Part shown: positions 38,313 to 47,900 of the stretch, piece by piece
Numbering within the stretch: the first letter of the stretch is position 1
How the letters are laid out: each line of letters starts with the position of its first letter
From: a virus
Reading direction: 5' to 3' (one strand)
IMG/VR virus record: IMGVR_UViG_3300026519_000008
Span: 28,374 to 92,373 of that record
DNA: 64,000 bases
Program-made: the position numbers and the translations under genes
Notes under the pieces: generated by a model
Seen by the model: the letters and a program-made list of their open reading frames with translations, nothing else
Databases searched by the model: none
Told to the model about the DNA's origin: nothing

Positions 38313-38636
38313 TTAAAGCTGTCTTACCTCAAACGAAAGAGAATCAGACCAAACAATCCCCTCTGGATTATCAACGTCTACTGTTTCAAAGATCCCCTTG
38401 TTGTAGATACCAGGTACAAAATTAGCTAAGCCGGGTTGGATTAAGATCTTACCAGCCCCCACCGACCCGGTGACATCAAACAAGCTGGCATTATCCACCG
38501 AATTGATAGAAATCGACCCTAGCGTAAGTGTAGCTTTTGTCAGAAGGGCCAGATTGTATGGAGAACCGTCAGCTGTAGTCAGCGTAACTACCAGCCGGTT
38601 GTCTTTACCCAGCCAAATTGGAACGGGGGTAGCCAT
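38313..38636 (-). CDS. Tail/baseplate-associated small protein (BppU N-terminal-like)
   Basis: A 107-residue beta-rich protein, MATPVPIWLGKDNRLVVTLT, with KATLTLGSISINS and PGIYNKGIFETVDVDNPEGI. The pattern resembles the N-terminal domain of phage baseplate upper proteins. It follows the repeat-containing tail protein. GAAGGG ribosome site. Confidence 0.55.
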   Translation of the reverse strand: MATPVPIWLGKDNRLVVTLTTADGSPYNLALLTKATLTLGSISINSVDNASLFDVTGSVGAGKILIQPGLANFVPGIYNKGIFETVDVDNPEGIVWSDSLSFEVRQL

Positions 38637-38648
38637 GGCGTTACCCTT

Positions 38649-40373
38649 CTATGAGTAGGATATTTCTCTATCGTAGGCCAGCGTAATAGTCCCAGCTGAT
38701 CCTTCCTCCACAGTGATCTGCCCCCCAATCAATGGAACAATCTCCGTTCTCCAAACCCCCTTTGCAGATATTGCCGGGAGCAGGGTATCCACAACAGCTA
38801 CTCCAACAATCTCCCCACCCAGTCTTCCCACAGCATCAACTGTAGGAAGAAGTGTTGTGACCGCAGCTGTACCTACAAACTCAGGAACTGTAATGGTACC
38901 AACTGCTGTTGCTTTCGGAAGAAGCGTTGCTACCTGGGCTGTCCCTACAAACTCAGGCTTGGTTACAGTTCCAGCAGCAGAAGATGTAGGAAGAAGGGTT
39001 GAAACTTGACCAACACCGGAATACTCAGGTTTCGTTACAGTTCCAGCTGCACTTGTTGCTGGAAGCTGAGTAGCAGCCGACGCTGTACCAGTAACTTCAG
39101 GTTTTACAAAAGCACCGGACGCTACAGCCTTACTTAGCTGTGTATTTACCTGAATCGTACCTGAGTAAGAAGGAACCCCCAACACACCTGTAGCATTGAT
39201 TACTGGTAGCAGCGTGTTTACTACAGCTGCTCCTGTAACCTCGGGCTTTACAAAGGTACCACTCGCCGTTGCGGCCGGAAGTTGGGTTGCTGCTTGCGCT
39301 GTGCCAGAATACTCAGGCTTTGCTATCGTTCCGGTTGCCGCAGCTTGAGGAAGCTGGGTCGCTACAGTACCAACCCCTGAGAACTCAGGTTTGGTAACTG
39401 TACCAGAAGCAGAAGCCGTCGGAAGTAACGACTTAACCGCGGCAACACCGCTGTACTCAGGCTTGGTGACTGTGCCGGTTGCGGAGGCTACCGGAAGTCG
39501 GGTAACCGTCTGTGCAGTACCACTATATTCCGGTTTTGTTGTCGTACCGGCAGCCGTAATTGCCGGAAGTTGAGTTGTCGCCGTAATTGTACCGGTGAAT
39601 GCTGTCCCAGCCCCCAGGTCGAACACCCAGGGGCGGGGATAGCGGCGGATGAGGGCGTATGGGTTACATTGTAGTTGATCAATAGCGTCGTCGTTCGGGA
39701 ACAGCTTACATATGAAACCAACCTTTATGTATGCGTTATAGTTGTCTGTACTATAAGCAGCCGAGCTGCCCCAACGTAAATCTTGTGCGAACCCTGAGAA
39801 CGATGGTGTATCAGCAGCACTAACCTGGTTTCCTTCTACTATCAGTCTTATATTGTTTCCATCGAAACCAGCCGCTATCGACTTGTTGCCGCTGCCTAGT
39901 GTGGCTGTTACCGTCACCGGCGAGCCATCATCTATAGCAAACGATATTGTGTTACTGGCATCTGCAGGTGAGTACAGCCTGAGGTCATCTGAAACAGAAT
40001 AATATATAGAAAACAGCCTTGGGTATAAGGATGAAGTTTCAAGCGGATCAACATAACAGAAGACAAAAAATTCGTTCCATGAAGTTATGTCTACACTAGC
40101 CGAGGCGTAGCTTGGTGTGTCGCTAGTATACAGCCCATCTACGACCCACAGTGGGTTTGTTATTGTGGCGTTGTGACCAAAAACGTCATATGCAACTGAC
40201 CCGCCCCCCTCCCAAAACGGCCACAGCCCCACGATGCTCTGCTGATCAATCCCCAGCACATGCTCGGCCGCCCAGTAGGCGTTCGTTTGCACCTTAGACA
40301 AAGGCCCCCATTGGGGGGGCTTTTGGTGGGCACGCCTGATAGCCGATCGGCTTGTAATCGTGAGAACCGGCAT
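38649..40373 (-). CDS. Tail fibre-like protein with LamG-like head and twelve 24-residue repeats
   Basis: A 574-residue protein. Residues about 30-250 resemble a LamG/concanavalin-like fold (VGLWPFWEGGGSVAYDVFGH and NIRLIVEGNQVSAADTPSF). Residues 261-546 are twelve tandem repeats of 24 (the last two 23) residues, consensus GTAxVxTxLPxAxAxGTVTK followed by PEYS. A short C-terminal strand region ends it. It is likely a virion surface protein with an extended repeat stalk. Confidence 0.75.
   Translation of the reverse strand: MPVLTITSRSAIRRAHQKPPQWGPLSKVQTNAYWAAEHVLGIDQQSIVGLWPFWEGGGSVAYDVFGHNATITNPLWVVDGLYTSDTPSYASASVDITSWNEFFVFCYVDPLETSSLYPRLFSIYYSVSDDLRLYSPADASNTISFAIDDGSPVTVTATLGSGNKSIAAGFDGNNIRLIVEGNQVSAADTPSFSGFAQDLRWGSSAAYSTDNYNAYIKVGFICKLFPNDDAIDQLQCNPYALIRRYPRPWVFDLGAGTAFTGTITATTQLPAITAAGTTTKPEYSGTAQTVTRLPVASATGTVTKPEYSGVAAVKSLLPTASASGTVTKPEFSGVGTVATQLPQAAATGTIAKPEYSGTAQAATQLPAATASGTFVKPEVTGAAVVNTLLPVINATGVLGVPSYSGTIQVNTQLSKAVASGAFVKPEVTGTASAATQLPATSAAGTVTKPEYSGVGQVSTLLPTSSAAGTVTKPEFVGTAQVATLLPKATAVGTITVPEFVGTAAVTTLLPTVDAVGRLGGEIVGVAVVDTLLPAISAKGVWRTEIVPLIGGQITVEEGSAGTITLAYDREISYS
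38736..39593 (-). repeat. Twelve tandem coding repeats of about 72 bp
   Basis: They encode the 24-residue units of the tail fibre-like protein. Units are clearly related in protein (LP, G-T, KPEYS positions) but have diverged at DNA level, so the array is not recent. Confidence 0.85.
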
Positions 40374-40378
40374 TAGTT

Positions 40379-40771
40379 TTAGCTCCAGTATTCCTCTACA
40401 ATCACAGCCGACACAGTAAAGCTATTCGTCGCAGCATTGTTCACAAACTTGATATACCCATCCCGCTCTACAGTCATCAAACCCCCCGGCTTTGTTCCAG
40501 GGTTACCCGTATCCAAAGTAAGAACCAAAGTGCCCTGATTATCTGTATCGGCTATCGCATCCCCGTCAACATCCCCGGTAGACAGCCAATGCACTTCCAC
40601 GTCCTTATCCGCCTCTGCCGTTCCGCTGATTTTTGCACGGATCTCCCGTGCATAGGCACCCAGCGTGAGTGCCACGGCATCGCTGGTTACCGATGCCCCA
40701 GCCGCCAGGGCTACCGAAGTATCCACCCCACTATTAAATGTGACCTGGATTACGTTCTCTACAGAAGGCAT
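40379..40771 (-). CDS. Tail-associated structural protein (130 aa)
   Basis: A beta-rich protein without membrane segment (MPSVENVIQVTFNSGVDTSV...YIKFVNNAATNSFTVSAVIV). Located in the tail module 5 nt before the fibre gene. No specific family recognised. Confidence 0.55.
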   Translation of the reverse strand: MPSVENVIQVTFNSGVDTSVALAAGASVTSDAVALTLGAYAREIRAKISGTAEADKDVEVHWLSTGDVDGDAIADTDNQGTLVLTLDTGNPGTKPGGLMTVERDGYIKFVNNAATNSFTVSAVIVEEYWS

Positions 40772-40774
40772 TGT

Positions 40775-41269
40775 TTATCCTCCAGAGGCGACGGTACGAA
40801 TCAGGTTGATCCAAGCCTCAGAGACGGTTTTGTATCGAAACCCGATTCTGTCCAGGATACTCGTCCACCGCTCGCCCAGTGCCTTCAGCTCGGCCCCTTC
40901 TGCCGCTGTGATCAGCCCGGACGTCACAAAGTTGTCGATCTCAATCCTGGTCTTATCAGACCCCGCTGACACCCCGCCGGCCGCCCCGTCTCGCAGCAGC
41001 TTCAAGAACAGGGCCACTTTTTTGTCCCCAGCTGCCGCCTGCTGGTCCAAAATGTCCAAGAGAGTCGATACTCTGTCCGGCCCCCACATATCCGCCAGGG
41101 TCCGATCCGTGAATCTTGACGCTGCATGTTCCATCAACGTCATGTACCTGGGAGCTTCTAGGTAAGCCTTCAGCTCCGCCGCCGTCATAGCCGCGTAACC
41201 GTGCCCCTCAGGATCATTTACAATCTCGTCGTACAGGGGCTTGAGGAACGGTGCAAGCTCAGTAGCCAT
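40775..41269 (-). CDS. Conserved phage protein in the tail module (164 aa)
   Basis: A helical protein beginning MATELAPFLKPLYDEIVNDP, then EGHGYAAMTAAELKAYLEAP. I associate the DPEGHGYAAMT pattern with phage tail-module proteins of unknown function. It ends WINLIRTVASGG. Confidence 0.6.
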   Translation of the reverse strand: MATELAPFLKPLYDEIVNDPEGHGYAAMTAAELKAYLEAPRYMTLMEHAASRFTDRTLADMWGPDRVSTLLDILDQQAAAGDKKVALFLKLLRDGAAGGVSAGSDKTRIEIDNFVTSGLITAAEGAELKALGERWTSILDRIGFRYKTVSEAWINLIRTVASGG

Positions 41270-41281
41270 AGCTAACCCCTA

Positions 41282-41707
41282 TTAATCCCCAGCGAAACGA
41301 GGCTGGTGAAAGGTAAACGACGTAACAGAGATCACACCACCGGCGACGATATTGACGTCATCCAGCTCAAGGTCTCCCCCGCCGCCAGTTACTGTAACGT
41401 CACCATCGAAAATAGTAGCTCCCAATGAATCCAATACACGGAACCACGCTGCCGTCCCGGAGGCGTCCGCACTACTATCACTAGTAATGGCAGCAGCTGT
41501 AGCTGTAGCTGTAGCCGAAGCTCCGAACGCCGGGAGGCTAAACGTAAGCGTACCGAGCAGCGTCCCACCAGGAAGGTCATCAGCAGTGGCAGGCTGAACA
41601 CCATCGTAAATATTGATCGTACCGGCCGCCCCGCCGGCATCAATCAGATCGACAGCAGCGTTCACCATGGCATCGGCGGTGGGAGTAGCAAGCTTAATGT
41701 TACTCAT
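41282..41707 (-). CDS. Tail-module structural protein (141 aa)
   Basis: Ala/Thr/Gly-rich beta protein (INIYDGVQPATADDLPGG, FRVLDSLGATIFDGDVTVTG). The ATATATAA segment comes from a short GCTGTA repeat at about 41490-41516. Probably virion associated. Confidence 0.6.
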   Translation of the reverse strand: MSNIKLATPTADAMVNAAVDLIDAGGAAGTINIYDGVQPATADDLPGGTLLGTLTFSLPAFGASATATATAAAITSDSSADASGTAAWFRVLDSLGATIFDGDVTVTGGGGDLELDDVNIVAGGVISVTSFTFHQPRFAGD

Positions 41708-41732
41708 GACTCATCTCCTAGAAGGTTAGAGG

Positions 41733-41975
41733 TTAAACTACACCCCGACACAGAATCCATCTCTTGGTTCCGGCATTCAAGTCTGGAGCAATGACATCCG
41801 GGGAGGCTTCTAAAGCCCCAGACCCAGAGTCAAGCCTGTAGACATACGACGTATTGGTAGCAGCGACCAGTACGAATGCTACGTCATCATGGGCCAACAG
41901 TGCACCGTCAATACTATCCAGCGCATCTGCCGTCCCGCCGGTTAAAGCAGTTTTATAGTAGATTGTCTTGGCCAT
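41733..41975 (-). CDS. Small tail-module protein (80 aa)
   Basis: MAKTIYYKTALTGGTADALD, then AFVLVAATNTSYVYRLDSGS and a final KRWILCRGVV. A compact beta-rich domain often found beside tail fibre genes. The palindrome at 41992-42007 lies just upstream of its ribosome site. Confidence 0.55.
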   Translation of the reverse strand: MAKTIYYKTALTGGTADALDSIDGALLAHDDVAFVLVAATNTSYVYRLDSGSGALEASPDVIAPDLNAGTKRWILCRGVV

Positions 41976-41984
41976 CTAAACCCC

Positions 41985-42098
41985 TCAGCATCTGAAATTG
42001 ATTTCAATCCAGTTTATCATATCAAACCCTAACCATCTGTATTTACCAGTCACACCTTGCAACATCAACGCCACGTTGTCGTTCAGGTTAAACTCCAA
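41985..42098 (-). CDS. Possible 37-aa open frame
   Basis: A TTG-initiated frame (MEFNLNDNVALMLQGVTGKY...) ending EINFRC. Composition is protein-like and resembles beta-barrel strands, as does the end of the frame before it. The start codon and ribosome site are poor. It may be the last piece of a broken longer gene spanning 41985-42404. It contains the palindrome at 41992-42007. Confidence 0.25.
   Translation of the reverse strand: MEFNLNDNVALMLQGVTGKYRWLGFDMINWIEINFRC
41992..42007. repeat. Dispersed 16-bp palindrome, site 12
   Basis: CTGAAATTGATTTCAA, upstream of the 80-aa tail-module gene. Confidence 0.85.
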
Positions 42099-42112
42099 GC
42101 CTTTCCGTTAAC

Positions 42113-42292
42113 TTAAAACTCATACTCAACACCGATCGCCCAATACTGTTCCACTGGACCGTCGGTGTTTACTGCATGCCAACACATCCTTTCCACAGTT
42201 AACGATAATCCGGGTCCTACAACAATACGCCCCCCAACCAAATACATGATACTGGTCGAGGGCACAGTCCACCTTACGCCGCACCGGCTCAT
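42113..42292 (-). CDS. Open frame overlapping the next gene, possible frameshift product
   Basis: A frame starting at ATG 42292 (in-frame GTG at 42310) reading SIMYLVGGRIVVGPGLSLTV, then AVNTDGPVEQYWAIGVEYEF. It looks more protein-like than the competing frame over the same DNA. No good ribosome site, so it may be reached by frameshift from 42404 or be part of a decayed gene. Confidence 0.35.
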   Translation of the reverse strand: MSRCGVRWTVPSTSIMYLVGGRIVVGPGLSLTVERMCWHAVNTDGPVEQYWAIGVEYEF

Positions 42293-42404
42293 CGGGCGGC
42301 ACAAACACACCCAGGCCCACCCGCCACCCGAGTAGTATGCCCAGGACCTGAACGAGGACCTTCAGTGGGAGAAGGGCAAGGTGGGCAACAATGAATCTGG
42401 CCAT
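42126..42404 (-). CDS. Small membrane protein (92 aa), possibly frameshifted
   Basis: MARFIVAHLALLPLKVLVQV followed by LGILLGWRVGLGVF is a hydrophobic N-terminal segment, possibly membrane inserted. TAGGA precedes the ATG at 42404, directly after the fibre gene stop. After about residue 45 the sequence looks less natural, while the overlapping +1 frame looks better, suggesting a frameshift. Confidence 0.45.
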   Translation of the reverse strand: MARFIVAHLALLPLKVLVQVLGILLGWRVGLGVFVPPDEPVRRKVDCALDQYHVFGWGAYCCRTRIIVNCGKDVLACSKHRRSSGTVLGDRC

Positions 42405-42411
42405 TGGGTTC

Positions 42412-43803
42412 CTAGTCGGAAAAGCCCTTCGTTACGATACCGTTGATTTGTCCAGACGCGGCCACGCCAACGTTGGACGTATAAACGATAATGCTCCCGG
42501 TTCTGGCAAAATGCCCCGTGTCTACCTGGATGGCGCCGTCGTAGTTGTAGTTTGAGTACACCCACGCGCTTTCAATTGCCAGAATGCCACGCACGTAACC
42601 GGTGTTTCCAGCACCCTTTTGAAACTTGCAGTTCCAAACGATAACTCTTTTCGATCCGTGGGCGGTTATACAGCCAACCTCATACCCGCTTGTTGTCTCA
42701 GCTTCAAAGGTGATGTCTCTAACCTCTATTCTTGGGTAAAACCCACCGATCCATAAAGGTGACTTGGTTGAAGGCGCAGACCATACCAAGTCGTTGGCGT
42801 TGCCAGACGACGTTGTTATTTTGATACTGCCGAATCCACCCTTACGAAGGATTGACACGGCTTCCGACCACACTGAATGTTTCAGTGTATCTATTTGAAT
42901 TGTGATGGTATGATCCACAATTCTAGGTAACGCGTCGATGGCCGCCTGTACTGTGGCAAAATCACCACCTGTGCTCGCGACCGTATACACGGCGTCCTGG
43001 GTTGTCCTCTCCGTGAGGTCTGCCACGGTAGCAACTGGAACCTGCTGCGGACCGACAAACCCCTGCTCCATGTAGATGTCGCCCCCCTGCGTCACACGAA
43101 AGGGCGCGGTACCTCTGTTTGCGTAGTCGGCTCCTGCCCACATGCGAATAGCAGTATCACCAGTATCGCCGCCAGCCATGCCTGCTTTTGTGACACCGTC
43201 GCCTCCTTTTGCCTCAAACCGGCCGCTGTACGCGATGGCTGACGCCAGCTTCGACGCCACCACCGCGCCGTCTTGGATGTGCACGTCGGTTATCTGGTCC
43301 AGGTAGGCCACCGCCCCGGCGTCGGTGCTCGTGAACGTGGCCCCGGCAGCCGCGTTGTCCCGCACCGTTGCGGCCGCCGTGCCCGCCACCGCCGCCGTGT
43401 CGGCCGCCGTGTTGGCCGACGTAACATCCGCGCCGCTCTCCCCAGCCCATTTCCGGGTCGCGCTCTCGTTGATCTCGTCGGCCGTAGCGATGCCATCGTC
43501 TGCCGCCGTGACCCCAGCGCTGGAGAGCCACTCGGAGTCGCCGTCCCGGTAGATCTGCTGCACCCAGGCGTACACGCTGGCCCCGCCGTCTACCAGCACG
43601 TGGGGCAGGTCGAGGCTGAAATTCGGCGATGCCGTGGGCCACGAGTGGGGCGGGGTGGCCGGCCGGGGCCTGAACACCTGGGCGTACACCTGGGAGTACG
43701 GGTCCGTGGCGGAGCCGTTCACGACGACGTTCCAGCCCAGAATGCGGGCCGGGTCGCCGGCGTAGTCCCAGGTTACCGTAATGGTTTTGGTCGTCTTTCC
43801 CAT
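42412..43803 (-). CDS. Tail fibre/spike protein with FnIII-like head and beta-helix
   Basis: A 463-residue protein. The N-terminal KTITVTWDYAGDPARILGWN segment resembles the FnIII-like start of the 1257-residue fibre protein. The middle ADEINESATRKWAGESGADV is shared with that protein. The C-terminal part (AIDALPRIVDHTITIQID..., GSIKITTSSGNAND, SKRVIVWNCKFQKG) looks like a pectate-lyase-type beta-helix, so it may bind or cut surface glycans. DNA between about 43.2 and 43.8 kb is much richer in GC than its surroundings. Confidence 0.7.
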   Translation of the reverse strand: MGKTTKTITVTWDYAGDPARILGWNVVVNGSATDPYSQVYAQVFRPRPATPPHSWPTASPNFSLDLPHVLVDGGASVYAWVQQIYRDGDSEWLSSAGVTAADDGIATADEINESATRKWAGESGADVTSANTAADTAAVAGTAAATVRDNAAAGATFTSTDAGAVAYLDQITDVHIQDGAVVASKLASAIAYSGRFEAKGGDGVTKAGMAGGDTGDTAIRMWAGADYANRGTAPFRVTQGGDIYMEQGFVGPQQVPVATVADLTERTTQDAVYTVASTGGDFATVQAAIDALPRIVDHTITIQIDTLKHSVWSEAVSILRKGGFGSIKITTSSGNANDLVWSAPSTKSPLWIGGFYPRIEVRDITFEAETTSGYEVGCITAHGSKRVIVWNCKFQKGAGNTGYVRGILAIESAWVYSNYNYDGAIQVDTGHFARTGSIIVYTSNVGVAASGQINGIVTKGFSD

Positions 43804-43812
43804 GGCAGTTTC

Positions 43813-44988
43813 CTACGCCACGCTCAGGCTGACATTGCTCGGGCGCGGCACTACGATCTGGGGGGCCGGGTCGAAGAAGGGCTTTTGGAGCGCATACCAT
43901 TCTGCGACGGTGTCGGCATCGACTGCATACGGCAGCACCAAGAAATTACTGAACAGGGCATTAGGGGGGTAGGCGCTATACGAATAGTGCCCGACCCACA
44001 TTTCCGGCCTGGCGGTGCACAGCACTTCAGCACTGTAGGCGGCTAGAGACGTCGAGGCTTCCAGCGCACCGTTGAGATACAGATACCGCATATCGGTGCC
44101 AGACTTGTCCCAAACCAGCGTCGCAAGATAGTTATTGCCAGGCTGTATAAGTGACGTGCTTTGTATTGCTGCGGCGATACCAAGTCTATCGGCAACGTGC
44201 CAGTACAGAGTAGATGGATACGGAAGCGCTCCCATTCCACAGTATTGGTAATCTTCAGTCGTAGGGTTTGTATATTGCCCAATTGTCCAAAATACAGCCC
44301 TGTTACCGTTTGACGGCTCTCCCAAAGGTCTCACCCAAAAAGCCACGGTCCAGGCACTGCGATTCTTTAGGACCTGCGCCAGCGGGTAGTACAACTGTCC
44401 ATCCCCCCGCGTCCCATCCACGAACGAGGTGGCGAAAGGTTTCTCCTCTAACTGTGGCAAGGCAACTCTCAGCATAGTTCCATCAGGTGGTATAATACTG
44501 GAGGGGTTGCTAGGGTCTATGCGAGCCCTGATGAGGGTGTCAGTCACAGTGGCGGCGAAGGTGACTGTTATATTGTATCGACGCCATTCGCGAGTTACTG
44601 TAAAGGACTGAAAATGGACATCTGTTGCGGCTGTGTCATCATAGAGATAGAGTGCCATCGGATTCACGTCGTTCGGAGTGTCTGAGCGCATGTAAACGGA
44701 GAATGTGAAGGTACGGTCGGCAAGGGAGGCACCTGTGTTGTAGGTTTGGTAGAAATACGGATCTCCAAGAGTGCCGTTGCATATAAGATCAAAAGCGCTC
44801 CCTCCGTGTGGTCCAGCACTAGGGACCTCAGAGACTGGATACAAGCCTGCATTGGGTACCCACACGGTAGTGTCAGTTAGGTCAAGGGGGGACTGTAAAT
44901 GGTTTGTCGTCCCCTCCTCCACTGCCACACAGGGCCCGAAAATCCCATCACAAGCCGGCCGGATCGTTGCGACTACGCTCATGCTCAT
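43813..44988 (-). CDS. Tail protein with carbohydrate-binding/LamG-like domains
   Basis: A 391-residue protein. FSVYMRSDTPNDVNPMALYL...YNITVTFAATVTDTLIRARI fits a CBM-type beta-sandwich; WTVAFWVRPLGEPSNGNRAV...MRYLYLNGALEASTSLAAYS is LamG-like. It likely decorates the fibre and binds host surface sugars. TAGGAGG precedes the ATG at 44988. Confidence 0.7.
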   Translation of the reverse strand: MSMSVVATIRPACDGIFGPCVAVEEGTTNHLQSPLDLTDTTVWVPNAGLYPVSEVPSAGPHGGSAFDLICNGTLGDPYFYQTYNTGASLADRTFTFSVYMRSDTPNDVNPMALYLYDDTAATDVHFQSFTVTREWRRYNITVTFAATVTDTLIRARIDPSNPSSIIPPDGTMLRVALPQLEEKPFATSFVDGTRGDGQLYYPLAQVLKNRSAWTVAFWVRPLGEPSNGNRAVFWTIGQYTNPTTEDYQYCGMGALPYPSTLYWHVADRLGIAAAIQSTSLIQPGNNYLATLVWDKSGTDMRYLYLNGALEASTSLAAYSAEVLCTARPEMWVGHYSYSAYPPNALFSNFLVLPYAVDADTVAEWYALQKPFFDPAPQIVVPRPSNVSLSVA

Positions 44989-44994
44989 GTCCTC

Positions 44995-47900
44995 CTACAG
45001 GGGCGAGATGCCCTTGGTGCTCGAAAAGTGATCGAAGAAGCAGAACAGCTCTCCGTCCACAGGGACCCAGAGGCTCTGGGCCAGCGGGGGTTTGTCTTCG
45101 ATGTTGTCGTACCCCGTGGACCCAGGCTGCACGCTAAGTTTGCCCTTGATCACCAACTCCGTGCCGTCCCAGGCCAGTTCATAGGTCGTTCCACCGACGC
45201 GGAGTTTCGGCACCCCATCCGTGTCCCGACCAAGGAACCAGCCCGCCGTGGTGTCACTGTACCCGGTCTTCCCTGCACGGATGCCGCCACCAGCCAAGGT
45301 GATTTCCACCCCGGCGTCCATCTGGTCGGCTGTGACGTCTGCATTGTCAGCTGGTTTGCCGGTGCCAGTAATCTGAGGCCAGTCTGCTGTTTGGCCCAGG
45401 CCTGCATCATCGGTGAGTTGGCTGGTGGCTGTGAAATCGTTGCCGATGTCTTCCCAGGCGGTTCCGTTGTACCGCTTGAGTTTCTTCGTAGAGGTGTCGT
45501 ACCAGAGGTCTCCCTTCTTCTGAGACGTTGGGGCTGTACTCTGGGAGTAAATGTCGTTCGATGTGGATACCTGCTGCCACCCAACTCCGTCGTGGCGATA
45601 CAGCTTGTTGTCGTCGGTGTCGTACCAGAGGTCGCCCTTGGTGCCGGTTGGCGCGGTAGCCTGGGAGTATGTGACGTTTGCCGTGCCGATCTGCTCCCAG
45701 GAGGCCCCGTTGTAGCGGTAGAGGAGTTGATCGTCCGTGTCGAACCAGAGATCACCGTCCACCGCTCCGGTGGGTGCAGTGGTCTGACGATAAATGATGT
45801 TCCGCGTAGCGTCAGGCGGCGGCTTTGTGCCGGTGATCCACGAGTAGTCCTGGGGGTTGTTGGCGGTGACGTCGGCACCGCTCTCGGCCGCCCACTTGCG
45901 GGTCGCGCTCTCGTTGATCTCGTCGGCCTCTGTCGGAGTAGCCTTGACCCATGCTGCACCATCCCACCGCTTCCACACGTGCGGGCTAACGGACAGGTCC
46001 AGCCATAGATCATCCGCGGCAGGAGTGGTCGGAGCTGTGGCGCTCTTTGTGACGCGGGGCTCGCTGGCGGCCTTGGCGTTGGCCTCGGCCGTGGATGCCT
46101 TGTCCGCCGCCCCGGTCACAGTCTCAATGGTGTCGGCCCCGACGTCCGTGTCGATTTTGACCTTGGCCGCAGCACCGTCGGCCGCGTTGGCCTCGACTGT
46201 TGCTGCTGGAGTGCCCGCCACGGTGCCGGTAATATCCCCGGTGAATGCTACCGTGGAAGAAGGTTGATAGGGATTTTCCCCCGCCACTGCATCAGTCTGT
46301 ACCACAGACGACAGCATTATCCCAGCTGCGTTTATGTCAGAGTCAACTACCCTATAAGCACGTACACCAAATGTGTAATAACCATCTGCTGGAAACCCCC
46401 CAAAAATCATGGAACGCTTGTCTGATGGAATGAAAAAAACCTGCTCTTCCGACGGTGTTGTGCCTATTGTATACGCAACATTCGTAGTTCCACGCCTGAC
46501 AAAAACAATAAACCCATCAATTTCAGCCTCCACACCGCTCCAAGCCCATTCAAAACTTATATCCACAGATCCATCAGTATTTACTACGTGATCTACCGCC
46601 GTCCCGTCCACCGCCACAGTCGGTGCCACCACAGCGGTGGATAACCTGTCATTTCGATTGTTGAAATTGATTTCAGGAGTGCCTAACTTACGGAGACTAA
46701 CCGCGTCCACGTAAACTGTATTCGTAGCAACACGGCATGGGAGACACAGAAATCTAATATAAGCCGTGCCACGCCTAAACAGATTAACCGGCGGAGGACT
46801 TGTAGCTGAATTAACAGATCCTCCAATTAACGCACTATAGTATGTCCAATTTGTCGGACTTATATCATTAACGGCTAACGCATAATTATAACTACCCCCT
46901 GCATATGAATTGCCTACAGCAGTTCCAGCCGCATATGATGTCTGAACCGCTGATTTTAATGTCAAAATCCAATACGTACCTGGAGACGTATCTATTGTAT
47001 CAATTTGAACAGTATTGAAGTTTGGTAAATCCGAATAATCAGTAGCTATATCGAACTGAATAAAAGACCAGGGACTCACCGTAGAGTCATACCACGCTTC
47101 GGCTGCTGGGTAGATCTCAACTGTTAAACTACCTGCCGTATACGCTGAGTACAAAGTCGTATCTTTGGCAGCTGAACGCCAACATTGATGATAAGCAATA
47201 TTAACTAAATCTTCTGTATAACAAGCAAAGCCTAGGTAAATCCTATCCTCAACCGCATGGGCCGCAGCACAGGACAGCTCAAACTCATCATGCACACTAA
47301 CTGGAATAAATTCTTCACTGAAGAGAGCAGGGACATATCCTGTGTACGAAAAACACCCTTTCCCTGTATAAGCCTGAACGCTAGTATCATATGCCCACTG
47401 ATCAAAGTTCAAATTGTTCCCAAACTCAGCATTTCCATTCAATACTAAATTCGAGGCACTAGAAGTATTGGCATAATCATCAGGCTTGCCTACTCCACCT
47501 ACTTGACTACCCCAGTCTGCAATATCAATGTAGGCCAAAGCTCCAGCATCGGTGCTTGTGAAGGTAGCACCACTAGCAGCATTATCCCTTACAGTTTGGG
47601 CGGGAGTACCACCGATAGTACCAGTAATATCTCCGGCAAAAGCTACAGTAGTCGATGGTTGGTACGGATTTTCCCCAGCCAGTGTAGGTTGAACTATCGC
47701 AGTTGTAATTACCCCAGAAGCGTCAATATCAGGGTCTACGATCCGATACGCCTGAACACCAAAGGTGTAATACTTATCCGCTGGAACACCATAGATAAGC
47801 ACAGCACGTCTATCAGCAGTGACGTAAAATACTTTCTCTTCCGCCGGGGTAGTCCCAAAAGTATAAGCCAGCGAGCTACTAGACTGCCTCACATAAACAA

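Noticed and set aside
43214-43900. Alternative frames at 43214-43900 (minus) and 43273-44046 (plus)
   Set aside because: GC-rich shadow frames dominated by Arg, Gly and Pro, overlapping two well-supported tail genes.
44899-46008. Plus-strand open frame of 369 codons and a minus-strand overlapping frame at 45150-46013
   Set aside because: Both lie over the GC-rich end of the large fibre gene. High GC removes stop codons by chance. Neither has a recognisable domain, and the fibre frame is clearly conserved by internal repeats.
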